From Nothophaeocryptopus gaeumannii (Eukaryota > Ascomycota > Dothideomycetes > Mycosphaerellales > Mycosphaerellaceae): DNA of 64,000 nucleotides. Location of the stretch: assembly GCA_031771865.1 (NCBI GenBank), contig JASISA010000040.1, positions 124,001-188,000 on the forward strand. Reading direction: 5' to 3'. Numbering within the stretch: the first letter of the stretch is position 1; each line of letters begins with the position of its first letter. Made by a program: the position numbers and the translations under genes. Under the pieces are notes generated by a model. It ran no database searches and was not told where the DNA came from. It worked only from the letters and a program-made list of their open reading frames with translations. Of the stretch, positions 1-9,798 are shown one piece after another.

Positions 1-2
1 AG

Positions 3-1454
3 ATGTTCGAAAGACTGCATGAAGTAATCGAGCACATTGTTCGTCGCATTCCCTCCGCAAGCAGCGTCTTGATGCGCATGCTCCGACACGAATTTCCGAA
101 CGATCTTTCCACGGATAGAGCATACATTCAATACCAAAAGCATCTTCTGCAGCTGGCTGAGGAGGTGCCCGAAATCAAGTCAGAGGTCATAGCTTTGATC
201 ATGCAGCGCCTGGTCAGCATCGATGTGCAGATACAGCAAGACTTGGAAGATTTGGATGACGAGGCCGAGGAGAACCTTTTACAGACACCGAATGCGAGAG
301 GCGCAAATGCCGATGCCGAGGAGGACGAAGACAGCGACGACGACTCCGTTTCCGAATCAGAGATGACCACAACAGATGAAGAGCAGAGATTCAGGGATCT
401 CAAGATGAAGGTAGCGAAAATGGACGGCACGCAAGATCTTCTGTTCGACTGTTACGAGCCGGCTTTTCAGAGCCAACTCGCGCCGCGGGACAACGCAGCA
501 TACCAGGAATTGCTTGCGCACTTCACCAGTTTCGTCATGCCGAATCGATCGAGACATGCTCAGTTCCTGCTTTTCCATTTTGCGCAGACCTCATCTGCGT
601 ATTCGACCGACTTCATGCAGCACTTTTACAAAATCACCACATCGCCAAATAGCGCGACTCCACTTCGCTTGACTGCTTGCGCTTACCTTGCGAGCTTCAT
701 TGCCCGAGCATCGCATATCAAGGCCGACCAAGTTCGAAGTACATTCACACAGCTGGGCCACTATCTGGAACAGCTGCGCATGAACTACGAGCCCCACAGT
801 TTTGGACCAGACAGGAAGAGCTATAATGTGTATTACGCAGTAGCTCAGGCCCTGCTTTACATCTTTTGTTTTCGATGGCGAGACCTGGTGATCAGATCTG
901 AAGACGACATCAGCGAAGAGGATCTGCTTGCCGAGGGGCGTGATCTGGTGTGGCATCCGGGCGTCAAAGAGTTCCTCAACCGCAACATCTATTCCAAGCT
1001 CAACCCGCTCAAGGTCTGCTCGCCCGGTATCGTAGGCGAATTTGCCAAAATTGCCAATCATCTGCGCTTCCTTTACGTCTTCTCGATCCTGGAAACGAAC
1101 AAGCGCATTCGACTTGGCCATGTTCCTGCGTTGAATGGCAGCAACATGGGCATAGATCTGGGTAGGAGAGAAACTGCGTGGGACCGAAAGGTCGGCGATG
1201 CGCACCACCAACTCGAGGCTTACTTTCCGTTCGATCCATATCACTTGCCACAAAGCAAGAGATGGGTGGAAGGCGAGTTCAACGAGTGGAAGTTGCCACA
1301 AGGAATGACGCGGGAAGATGATGAGGAAGAAGAGGACAATGAAGAAGAAGATGCCTCAGACGAGGATTACGAGAGCGACGAGGAGTCACTGACGGGTGAT
1401 CTGGCTGTGCAGCCGCCTATTGCATCGGCCGGTACTATCTCTGTCAGCAGTTGA
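3..1454 (+). CDS. RRN3: RNA polymerase I initiation factor RRN3 (3' part)
   Basis: RRN3/TIF-IA binds Pol I and recruits it to the rDNA promoter through core factor. The visible 483 residues form one uninterrupted frame running from the window edge to a TGA; the first Met is probably internal, because family members are near 600 residues and begin with further helical repeats. Seen here: helical-repeat-like sequence, a long acidic segment at about residues 80-125 typical of RRN3, and the conserved C-terminal region with PFDPYHLP followed by SKRWVEGEFNEW. The tail is again strongly acidic (Glu/Asp runs about 437-462). No intron is visible. The upstream exon or N-terminus lies outside the window. 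Family call is confident; the 5' limit is not known. Confidence 0.88.
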   Translation: MFERLHEVIEHIVRRIPSASSVLMRMLRHEFPNDLSTDRAYIQYQKHLLQLAEEVPEIKSEVIALIMQRLVSIDVQIQQDLEDLDDEAEENLLQTPNARGANADAEEDEDSDDDSVSESEMTTTDEEQRFRDLKMKVAKMDGTQDLLFDCYEPAFQSQLAPRDNAAYQELLAHFTSFVMPNRSRHAQFLLFHFAQTSSAYSTDFMQHFYKITTSPNSATPLRLTACAYLASFIARASHIKADQVRSTFTQLGHYLEQLRMNYEPHSFGPDRKSYNVYYAVAQALLYIFCFRWRDLVIRSEDDISEEDLLAEGRDLVWHPGVKEFLNRNIYSKLNPLKVCSPGIVGEFAKIANHLRFLYVFSILETNKRIRLGHVPALNGSNMGIDLGRRETAWDRKVGDAHHQLEAYFPFDPYHLPQSKRWVEGEFNEWKLPQGMTREDDEEEEDNEEEDASDEDYESDEESLTGDLAVQPPIASAGTISVSS

Positions 1455-1958
1455 GGTATTGCAGAGCACAGAACAGCAAAAGAGAAATGGGATAGGGAGC
1501 GTTGGCGTTCTTGTGCAACTTGTATAGTTATTGTGAGCGATTTAGCCTGGGGTTCAAGGAGGATGGGACGCTTTTACGACACCAGCGTCTTGACTTGAGC
1601 ATAAGCGCGGCGTTGATACCCTTCGTTCGATGCAATGAATGACCAATTCTTATAATTCAGTCACATTGCGATGTCCATTTTCCTATCGTTGCCGCAATCC
1701 AAGATATCAGCTGAAGGTGGTTAGGACAATGTTGAGGCCTCAGGCATATGTCTCGGGCGCTGCCGACATCCGAGCGTGCACGGGACAAGCGATCGCTGGG
1801 TGCTGGGTAAATGCGCGAGACTCAGCAAGGCACGACTTTGGATACAGATAACGTACACCACCCACACGACCATTGATTCACTCGACTCGCCTGGATATTG
1901 TTTGCGCGTCCGGTTCGCTTCTTGATTCCGCTCCTCTTGTTCCGACCGATTTGCGCAC
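1455..1958. other. intergenic, RRN3 terminator and Rsc4 promoter side
   Basis: About 500 bases between two genes on the same strand. Short ORFs occur on both strands but none resembles a protein. It should hold the RRN3 3' UTR and the promoter of the bromodomain gene; no specific element is recognised. Confidence 0.4.
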
Positions 1959-4522
1959 ATGGACTCCAGCAGGAAGCGCAAAGCGCCTCCCAACGCGACT
2001 CCCTCCACCTTCGACGGCAGCGCAACCAAGAAGATCCGATTACTGGTGCGTGTCCCTCCTCATATATTGACAGATCTTTACTGGTCGATTGCGCGTGCGA
2101 TCCGCGTGGGGAAGCGGAGGTGGAGGTGCGGGCGGGCGGTGTTCTCGGTGTTGTGGTGGAAGCGTTGGAGCGAAGATTGTCGCGAAGGGAGCTACGCGAC
2201 GGGTGGTCCAGTTGGAGTGTCGAGCATGGCCCGGCATCTTCTCACTGTCCACCGCCCACCGCCCGCCATTGATCCAAGCACACTGCACCAAACCTCCGCC
2301 ATGCGCCGCACCCCACGAGACTCGCCCTCCAACACCTCCCTGCACCGTCGCTGAGCCCATGACCCCTCGCTAACATGAAGCGCCGCTCCGCAGAACTCCA
2401 ACCCGGCACCCTCGCCCAGCGCAGAAGGCAATGTGCAAAGGGTCGGCTTGAAGCTGATCGCGCAGTTGAGCAATGCCTCGGACAAAACGTACGCCTGGGT
2501 CCATACACAGCCTCTGCGCTGCACTCGCTGACATTCGGACAGTGGACGATCGGTCGCAGATGCCTTCTTAGAATTACCACCGAGAGATGAGCTGCCAGAC
2601 TACTACCAGGTCATCAAGCTTCCCGTTGCTATCAGCACGATTGAAGAGAAGCTCCGCAACAATGCCTACCCAACCGTGACTGCTCTCGAGAGTGACCTCA
2701 AGCGTATGATCCAAAATGCAAAGGAATACAACGAGCCCAAGAGCGAGGTCTACGAGGATGCCGAGCGAATACGGAAGTTAATATACAACTTCATGAAAGT
2801 CAACAACCCAGAGTATTCGAGGAATCCGAACTACACTGCCGTAGCTACGCCAATCCCCACAAGCACGACTACTATCAAGTTGACCAACGGTACACATGCG
2901 CCTACACCAACACCACAGCAAAGTCAACCACCTCCACCTACTACAAAGGAGAGCGAGCCTGTCAAAGATGAGCCGCGGAGTAGGGATGCGAGTACCAAGC
3001 CGCGTCTATCACTAGGGCCTAAAGCATCCGAACCGCCCTCAGAGCGCAGGTCATCAGTGGCGCCGAGCGTAGCAACTGGAGGCGGTGAATTTGACATGGA
3101 CTTTACCGGCAAATCGTTCCAGGAAGCGCAAGACATGATCCTTGCAGAGATGGTTAAGTACACCGATGATGAGTACGTTTGAGTCCGCATTGAATACAGA
3201 GATCTGACACTAATTGCGACGGCAGAGGACTCGAGATATTCACGCCTTTTGTCAATCTGCCCTCACGCAAGCTGGAGGACTACTACAAATTCATTCGACA
3301 TCCTGTGTCAATCAAGGGCGTGCAGAAGCGCGTACATGGCATTCATGGACGCAACGCGCCTACAGGCGTCACCGACTTCAAAACATGGGATGCTTTCGAG
3401 GACGAGGTCAGCTTCATATGGCGAAATGCTCAAAGCTACAACGAAGATGGAAGCGAAATGTACGAGCTTGCAGGCGAGCTTGAGGTAAGTCAGACTTCTT
3501 GATATTTCCACCACTACGCTAACGCTGCTCAGCGGCACTTCAAGTCTCGTTTGGCAGAGGCGAAAGAAAAGGTCGAAGAACCGGCGAGCACACGACTCAA
3601 GCTTGGTGGACCAAAGCCACCGACGGTTGCTCCTCAGAAGTCTGGCTTTACCTTGAACTTGTCGCATCACCGCAACTCGCCGACACCTGGAGTCAGCGTT
3701 GACAATGAGGCACTAGCGCGGCAAAAGCAAATGGTGCAAGCCGGTGTCAACGGCCATCCAGGCGATCACCGGCCCACACCACCCGCAGTCAATGGCATGG
3801 CCCGGACCACCTCGTCTCAAGGGCGAACGTCAGAGGCGCCAAGACCTGCAAGCAATGCTCACGCCGGGACACCTCCAGTCACCGGTGTCAAGAGCGAGAA
3901 AGCGCCCACTATGTCTCCAGCTCCCAATGCGGCTGGCCTTTCAGCGCCTGCCGTTCAACCGGTCGCGAACGGCATGATGCCGCCTCCCATGGCTCGACAA
4001 CCAAGTGGGACTCCCTACATGTCGCAACCGGCAGCACCGACCAACAGCTTCCATTTTATGGCACCGAGCGCCCTACCTCCTACAGCTGTCCGGAATTATC
4101 CGCTGTCAAAGTCCATGCTTCCCTTGGTGACGCTGTCGACGCACCCTCAATTACGAAACATACTTAAACCCTACAAATTGGAAGTCACGCCACACGCAAC
4201 ATTATCGAACCAGAGCACCACCATAACACTACCATCGACACATTACTACTTACAGATTGCGCCAACAATTTCACGAGAGCTGGCCATGGGCCGCTCATAC
4301 AAAATGTTTGTCACTGTCAACGGAAGCCGCCTGTCTCAGAGGGATACGCAGTTCCACGCAGACACTGGCAAACGAACACACGTCTATGAAGGGCAACTGG
4401 CGCAGGGCGTCAACAGGATAGAAGTGGAGGTCGCTGCTGTCAAGAATGGCGAGAATGGTGCGGACAGCAAGGGATTGGATGTTGAGAAGGTCACCGTCTT
4501 TGCGAACTTGACTAGGACGTAG
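1959..4522 (+). CDS. RSC4: Rsc4-like tandem bromodomain protein (RSC remodeler)
   Basis: Five-exon model: 1959-2045, 2394-2488, 2543-3172, 3226-3484, 3533-4522, all junctions in phase, 686 aa. The protein has a basic N-terminus (MDSSRKRKAPP), then bromodomain 1 (about residues 50-145, with ELPDYYQVIKLPV and the acetyl-lysine Asn in KEYNEP), a Pro/Ser-rich linker, and bromodomain 2 (about 275-355, with KLEDYYKFIRHPVS and WRNAQSYNEDGSE). A long Pro/Ala/Thr-rich segment follows, then a compact C-terminal region (about 545-680) like that of fungal Rsc4. Tandem bromodomains plus this tail fit Rsc4, which reads acetylated histone H3 in the RSC chromatin remodeler. Intron 1 (348 nt) is unusually long and its acceptor is the weakest point; an extra small exon inside it cannot be excluded. 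Rsc1/Rsc2 are less likely because no BAH domain is present. Confidence 0.82.
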
Positions 4523-4847
4523 GATCTGCTGGGTGGAGTCGTTAAAGAGATTGGCAAGAAACCGAAGTTGAGGTTGCAGATATGATTATTCTTGAGGGCA
4601 ATGATGCCTGGTTTGCATGCCTTAGGCAGCTCTGCAGTCAGTTCAGAGACGGCCTTGAACTTTATCTTGCATACCGCATCACTTCGTCTCTTGGCTTGAA
4701 GTCACACGCTCACTTTAGCGTTGCGGACAGCCACCGTCAGAACAGAAAGAATGACGATGTCTGACTTCCTCCGAGGCATGTATACTCTTCATAGACCTAC
4801 TCACATCCAAGAACAACAACATACTTGAATCTCAAGGATCCGAAGCT
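4523..4847. other. intergenic
   Basis: A 325-base stretch between two same-strand genes. A 60-codon ORF (4582-4764) has no recognisable features. Nothing else is seen. Confidence 0.4.
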
Positions 4848-5519
4848 ATGACAACGACTCTGCAGGCTATTCAACTGAGCAGTCTATCGGAACTCGGCAG
4901 CAGAGCGCATACAACGAAGAATGGCGGGATCTCTGACGGAATACGGCGTGTTAGATCTATGGCAGAGTTGATGAATATGCCGTCCGGCGATGAACTTCGG
5001 ATAAAGAACGATGATGGGGCGAGAACACCGAGTGGGAGGTTGGAAAGACAAACTACGACTCCAAGCACGATGGACCTTCGGAAAACCGTGGAAATGAGGA
5101 TGAGGTCGGAAGAGGGCGCTGAGAATCGGTTTTGGAGGGTTGGAATCCTTGCAAACCCGTTCGTCTTGGTTGCTATCCAAGTTGCGATAGTCGCGTTGGT
5201 ATGGGCGGTATGGTCGCAGCAGAGTACCGGTTTCGAAGGCAGAAGTCGCTCTGGCTGTGCTGCGCTTGCGGTATGTATCTTTAGTTCACATTCTGTTATT
5301 AAGATGAAAGGAGGAAATGCTAACGCGGCCAACCAGCAACTTGGCTTTCGAGGTCCGGACTGCTCGTTCTCAGAGCCACAAGAAGCACACTTGTCTGGAC
5401 TGGGACCTTTACGAAGGCCCCTGGAAGAAATTGCCGAGTCTATTATGCTGAGATTCCCGCAATTGCCTCTGGTCTTGATCGTTTTAGGAACATCAGTCTA
5501 TTTGTTTAACAGAGTATGA
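4848..5519 (+). CDS. small predicted membrane protein, function unknown
   Basis: Two exons, 4848-5270 and 5337-5519, give 201 aa. The intron has GTATGT, a CTAAC branch-like site and CCAG, and is 66 nt long; because that is a multiple of three without a stop, the unspliced message also reads through (223 aa). The first 100 residues are hydrophilic. One hydrophobic segment sits at about 103-122 (PFVLVAIQVAIVALVWAVW) and another at the C-terminus (LPLVLIVLGTSVYLF). No known domain is recognised. Two end-weighted membrane spans suggest an integral membrane protein. The intron is an inference from splice signals alone. Confidence 0.55.
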   Translation: MTTTLQAIQLSSLSELGSRAHTTKNGGISDGIRRVRSMAELMNMPSGDELRIKNDDGARTPSGRLERQTTTPSTMDLRKTVEMRMRSEEGAENRFWRVGILANPFVLVAIQVAIVALVWAVWSQQSTGFEGRSRSGCAALAVCIFSSHSVIKMKGGNANAANQQLGFRGPDCSFSEPQEAHLSGLGPLRRPLEEIAESIMLRFPQLPLVLIVLGTSVYLFNRV

Positions 5520-7262
5520 AAAAAGTATTGCGAGCGCAAAATGGATCTTCATGCTTTCAGCTCGCTTCCTTTATGAACAGGACTTCACAACTGGTTACAC
5601 ATATTTACATTCCCATCACCCCCACCGCAACAAACACTCCTAAACCCCATTGTCCAAGGACTGGCCCAGTTTTGAACCATTTATTAATCAGTTATAAAGC
5701 GCGAACAGGCCTCTTCTTTCTCCATTTGTCCACTGATTGCACCATATCTAGTGCTGTAAAACAGGCTTCACTTGTTATCCTACAACTCGACTATGGACAG
5801 TCCCTCGCAGGACCTTCATGAGGAATCTTGTTGGTCCACCCCCTGTTGTCAAAGAATTTTCCAATCAATGTCTCGGCTGTACATGATTCAAACATTTTCC
5901 CCTCTACTGCAACATAGACATCATCAGCGTCATTGGTGCACCGCAATCCCCAATGACGGCTTTCTGACGGCCGCAGTGCTGGGTACAATAGGAAAAGCGA
6001 GCGAGATATGCGCTCGGTACTTCGACGTCGGCAACACGCCTCCATGCGCATGCTCCCAAATGGTTGATACCACTGTACCTTGGGGGCGCGCAAATGTTTT
6101 GACATTGAACTTCCAGAGGGTGAAGCGTGGGGGAAGTAAGGTCATCGTATCGAGCTGGAAAGACCATCGGAGCGCAGAGGTGGTCGTGGTCGAGAGGAGA
6201 GTGCAAGAAGGGCGAGCGTAGTGTATGTTTGATTGTAGTTCATGTCGGCAGGCTTTGGTTGTAGACTCGAGGAAAGCATGTCTAATAGTGTTAGGAAAGG
6301 AATCGTGCAAGATATATATATATACACTCGTTTCAGACCTAGTTCGCTCATGGGACTCGTAGCTCCGGCCTCAATTTATATATGTGTCGTTCAAGCCAGG
6401 AAGACGCTGGCTTGGAGATCGTGCGAATCGAAGAGCGCGTGCGATAGCAGTTGGACTTTCACTTCCTTAACGCCTTGTCTCTATATTGCGTTATCCTTGT
6501 CGTAGTCACATGTCGTGTTGTCGTGTTGCTGAGGCGGTGGCTGCTGCCAGAAAAGAGACAGTTCTGTATTGCGATTCATCTTAGACAGGTAGTCAACAAA
6601 GACGTAGAGTCTCGTGAAGGAAGCTGGGCATAAATGATAAATGTGTTAAGCATTTTTTGTACATATGCAAGTCCGCTCTATTAGCTCCGTTATGGTTCCC
6701 AAGCGGATAAAGTCAGATACAAAGAGCGTGGTATAAAATCCATCCCTCCAGGTAGCAACCCAGGTTAGGAGTGGCACAGTCGCCTATAATGCTTGGCCCA
6801 GGCATTGGCGGCTGCAGACACCGAGATGAGTGGATAGCCAGTGGCTGATCATTTCTTTTGCAGACTAGCCAGGCTCTATGAGAGTCTCCACTAAGCCATG
6901 CGTATAGTTGCGGCTTGATAGATGCATGACATCGAGTTCGAGTTTCTTTGGTTCCTGAGACGATGCATATCCAGACGCGCTGAATCAAATGTCAGCTATT
7001 CACATGCAGCGATCGAGACCCACCATGAACTGACAGAAGTGGCCCTAACTCCATGCAAAGGGTCTGCCGTAGAAGTTGAACATCATTCACTTGACTCTGG
7101 TATCGCATCGCCATGACCCACCCGATCTTATCCACAGTAGCACTGGCCTTCATGCACATGCACAAGAAGGAGATCATCTGTGTCCATATCCAATTCAAAT
7201 GCAAATGCAAATGCTCATCCCAGACGCCCGCAATAGTCGCTCAATATACACATATCAGACGA
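5520..7262. other. 1.7 kb without a supported gene
   Basis: Several overlapping ORFs of 60-150 codons occur on both strands, but none has domain-like sequence or a convincing exon chain. Short AT-rich runs (a TA dinucleotide run near 6311-6325) are present. The right part is the 3' flank of the CUE1-like gene on the minus strand. No tRNA was recognised. Confidence 0.4.
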
Positions 7263-7859
7263 TCAAGCAGAAGCATCCTGCTCCGCCATCTTCCTCCTCG
7301 CCTCCAAAATCATCGCCTCCCTCCTCCTCTTCAGCGCGTCCGCCCTCGCATTCTTATCCGAACTCCACCCACTCGCCGTATTCCTCTTCTGCTCTTCACT
7401 CTCCACAGGCTCTTTCCCCTTTCCACTAACCTTCCCTTGCAATCCATATCTCGTAATCAGATCCGGCTGTGTCGCGTTCTTCTTATCCTTCGCCTGCCCA
7501 CTCGCCCCTCCACTCCCAGAACCTGTCGCTGCTATCACGGGACTCGGCAAACTCGGCTGAAAGTTCGGAGGTGGGTTGTCAAGCGTTCTCCCGCTGAGGA
7601 CTCTTTCTGTGGTGGCTTCTACGTTTCCGCCATTGCGCTGCAGGTCCCAGGCTATGCTTCTTCGGTCGAGTTGTGGGAAGACGGAGGAGACTTGGTCGAC
7701 TTTGGCGGGGTCTACGTTGTTTCGTGATCGGCTGGAAGAGGTGCTTGAGGAGCTGGGGGAGGAGGGTTTGCTCATCCACCATCGGATGGCTAGGAAGCCG
7801 ACTACGGCGACGGCGAGGATTTGAGGGATGTTGATTGAGGTTTGCGCGTCGGTCGCCAT
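7263..7859 (-). CDS. CUE1: CUE1-like ER membrane ubiquitin-binding adaptor
   Basis: Single exon, 198 aa. Cue1 anchors the ubiquitin-conjugating enzyme Ubc7 at the ER membrane and stimulates chain formation during ER-associated degradation. Seen: an N-terminal membrane anchor (about 11-29, IPQILAVAVVGFLAIRWWM), a Ser-rich spacer, a CUE domain (about 48-90) with the FP pair of helix 1 (SSVFPQLD) and a WDLQ helix-3 motif in place of the usual di-leucine, a low-complexity linker, and a basic amphipathic C-terminus (RADALKRRREAMILEARRKM) resembling the Ubc7-binding region. Order and length agree with fungal Cue1 proteins. The start is the first Met, directly before the membrane anchor. Confidence 0.85.
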   Translation of the reverse strand: MATDAQTSINIPQILAVAVVGFLAIRWWMSKPSSPSSSSTSSSRSRNNVDPAKVDQVSSVFPQLDRRSIAWDLQRNGGNVEATTERVLSGRTLDNPPPNFQPSLPSPVIAATGSGSGGASGQAKDKKNATQPDLITRYGLQGKVSGKGKEPVESEEQKRNTASGWSSDKNARADALKRRREAMILEARRKMAEQDASA

Positions 7860-8322
7860 TTTGGAAGTGATGCGCAGATGTTGCAGGCTCGGTGATGGGA
7901 GATTTGTGGTAGGTCGTGTGAGGCCCGAAAGCGGTGGCCTTGCAGGTCTGATGTATTCCGCGGCTGACGATGTCTTGGATTTCCAGAAGCCAACTTGTCT
8001 TTGTACTGAGTCCCAGAAGTAACCAACAAGTCAACGGCGCGAGGTTCACAGAGGATATCGACTTTAAAGATGTCGTAGGGGAAGAGAGTGAGGACAGGTT
8101 GTATGTACATCTAGTTGAGGACATGAGCGAATCTGAGTCCAGAGCCGCAGAGGTTCCGGCAATCGCAACGCTTCACCATCGGCCCTCACGTGCGTCTCGG
8201 TAAAACTTTCCTCCGCTTTGGCGACAAATATGCACATGATTCAGGAGAAGAACAGGCGGAAGACCGACGAATATATGATTCGCCTGTATACATATTACGC
8301 GCAAAAGCTCCTATCCGACGCC
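7860..8322. promoter_or_regulatory. CUE1 upstream region
   Basis: A 463-base gap between the CUE1 start and the end of the next minus-strand gene. It contains only short ORFs with no supported protein, and should hold the CUE1 promoter. No specific motif is claimed. Confidence 0.35.
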
Positions 8323-9798
8323 TCAATCATAATAATTCTGCTCCTCCGCCCTGCGACGTCGTCGCCTATCCCTAGCAGCATCATCACGAACCTCCTGATC
8401 GAGGTCTTCAGTCTCGGTACGTTCAAACATGTCCTGCATACGTCGCGTCTTGACAGCTGCTCGATTGCGATTGCGTTCCCTTTCAATCACTCGTTGACCT
8501 TGCTCAGCCAGTGGATCACGTCGGGCGGAAATTGGTGGGTTGTCGACTTGCACGTTGTACCGAGGCGCACGAGACATGTCCGTGTAGGTCCTCGGAGACA
8601 TGGGATGCCTCGTCATCGATGTAGGCGAGGTCGTATGGGCTGTGCGCGAAGATGTTGGACTACCAGCCAATTCAGGCAGCCGCTTTGTGTAGCGCTCCCT
8701 CTCTGCCGCCATGTATCTCTCGCGTGCTTGCTGATCCAGATCGGCCTCGAGCTTTCGAGCTTGCTCACGCTCAACTTCTCGTCTGCGAGAGTCTACTGCG
8801 GGTTGTCCTTCGAGTGCCGCAGCGGCTTGGCGAAAGTGTCGTTGTCTGCGCTCGTTCGAGGACTCTCTGGCCAGCTCCTCCTTTCTGGCAGCGAGGTAGG
8901 CAGCTTCTTGGGATTCCCCCGTCCGTTGGTATCGATCGGTTGCCGCGAGGTGGTCCTTCAAGCGCTGAGCATCACGAGCATCCTTCTCGCGAATGGTGTC
9001 CTCTCGTGAAGCACGATCATCTTTCGGAGGAAGTGGCAATTCAGCAGCGGAGTCTTGACGGTAGCGCCCAATGCGAGGCAAATTGCTCAACCCCGGAGAT
9101 GAAGATGATGATGGTGTACCGGTAGATGGTGTCCTGATGTCAAGACCACTCGGGCGGATCGGTCTCTTCATGGATGACTTGCGCTTGGGTGCCTGGGGAC
9201 GCCGCTCAACACTGTCGACCTCGTTGGTGAGAGAGGAGATCGACGACTGACGTTCCAGCGAGGGTCTTTCATTGTCAAACGCTCTCGGCATGTTCATTCG
9301 AGACTGCGGCACCGCATACGCAGCCGTACCATCAGGCAGCACAGTCCTCCCTGAGTCCAGTGGTGTCGAAAAGGAGACACGCGCCTTGCGACCGGTTGGT
9401 CGTTGTTCCGCTGGAGGCGGAGAGGGGGCAGGAACAGATGGCCTAATCTCCCTCGTCTCGAAAGGCGATGATGGTGTAGTAGGACTGTCCATGGGAGATC
9501 GACTGCTGCCGGCGACAGAGTCACGACCGGTTGACGAACGTTTGCTTAACCGGGTGCTCAAACGACGATAGCGACGCTCACGTCCACTGTTGTCGGTAAC
9601 GTAGACGTCCTTTGTCAACGACTTCCTTGCCGGCGCCTGCGACGGCTTGACTTCCTCAAGTCGAGCAGGGGAGACGTCCTGTATTTCCACGTAGTCGCAG
9701 GTGCCGCCGAGTGGAGCCCTGTGGCAACGTTGTACACTTTCGACAGTGTCGTGACGATTGTCGGAATGAATGTAGGTCTTTCTCTTGATAACGCACAT
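8323..9798 (-). CDS. Arg/Ser-rich protein of unknown function
   Basis: Single-exon frame, 491 aa. The open frame extends 59 codons further upstream, but MCVIKRKTYIHSDNRHD is the preferred start because this short Cys/His-containing N-terminus followed by a disordered body is common in uncharacterised ascomycete proteins. The N-terminal 40 residues (with RCHRAPLGGTCDYVEIQD) are the only compact part. Residues 60-330 are Ser/Pro/Arg-rich and probably disordered. Residues 330-490 are charged and likely alpha-helical or coiled coil (RRREVEREQARKLEADLDQ). No catalytic motif is visible. A DNA- or RNA-associated or cytoskeletal role is possible but unsupported. Confidence 0.7.
   Translation of the reverse strand: MCVIKRKTYIHSDNRHDTVESVQRCHRAPLGGTCDYVEIQDVSPARLEEVKPSQAPARKSLTKDVYVTDNSGRERRYRRLSTRLSKRSSTGRDSVAGSSRSPMDSPTTPSSPFETREIRPSVPAPSPPPAEQRPTGRKARVSFSTPLDSGRTVLPDGTAAYAVPQSRMNMPRAFDNERPSLERQSSISSLTNEVDSVERRPQAPKRKSSMKRPIRPSGLDIRTPSTGTPSSSSSPGLSNLPRIGRYRQDSAAELPLPPKDDRASREDTIREKDARDAQRLKDHLAATDRYQRTGESQEAAYLAARKEELARESSNERRQRHFRQAAAALEGQPAVDSRRREVEREQARKLEADLDQQARERYMAAERERYTKRLPELAGSPTSSRTAHTTSPTSMTRHPMSPRTYTDMSRAPRYNVQVDNPPISARRDPLAEQGQRVIERERNRNRAAVKTRRMQDMFERTETEDLDQEVRDDAARDRRRRRRAEEQNYYD

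Noticed and set aside
591..1301. Minus-strand ORF of 236 codons
   Set aside because: Antisense to RRN3, with no protein-like features.
6311..6325. TA-dinucleotide run as a possible origin or telomere-like repeat
   Set aside because: Too short and isolated; simple sequence only.
6920..6990. Possible tRNA because of GAGTTCGAGT near 6937
   Set aside because: No matching acceptor, D or anticodon stems could be drawn around it.
7113..7727. Plus-strand ORF of 204 codons
   Set aside because: Overlaps CUE1 on the other strand; the minus-strand reading has an anchor, a CUE domain and a basic tail, this one is low complexity.
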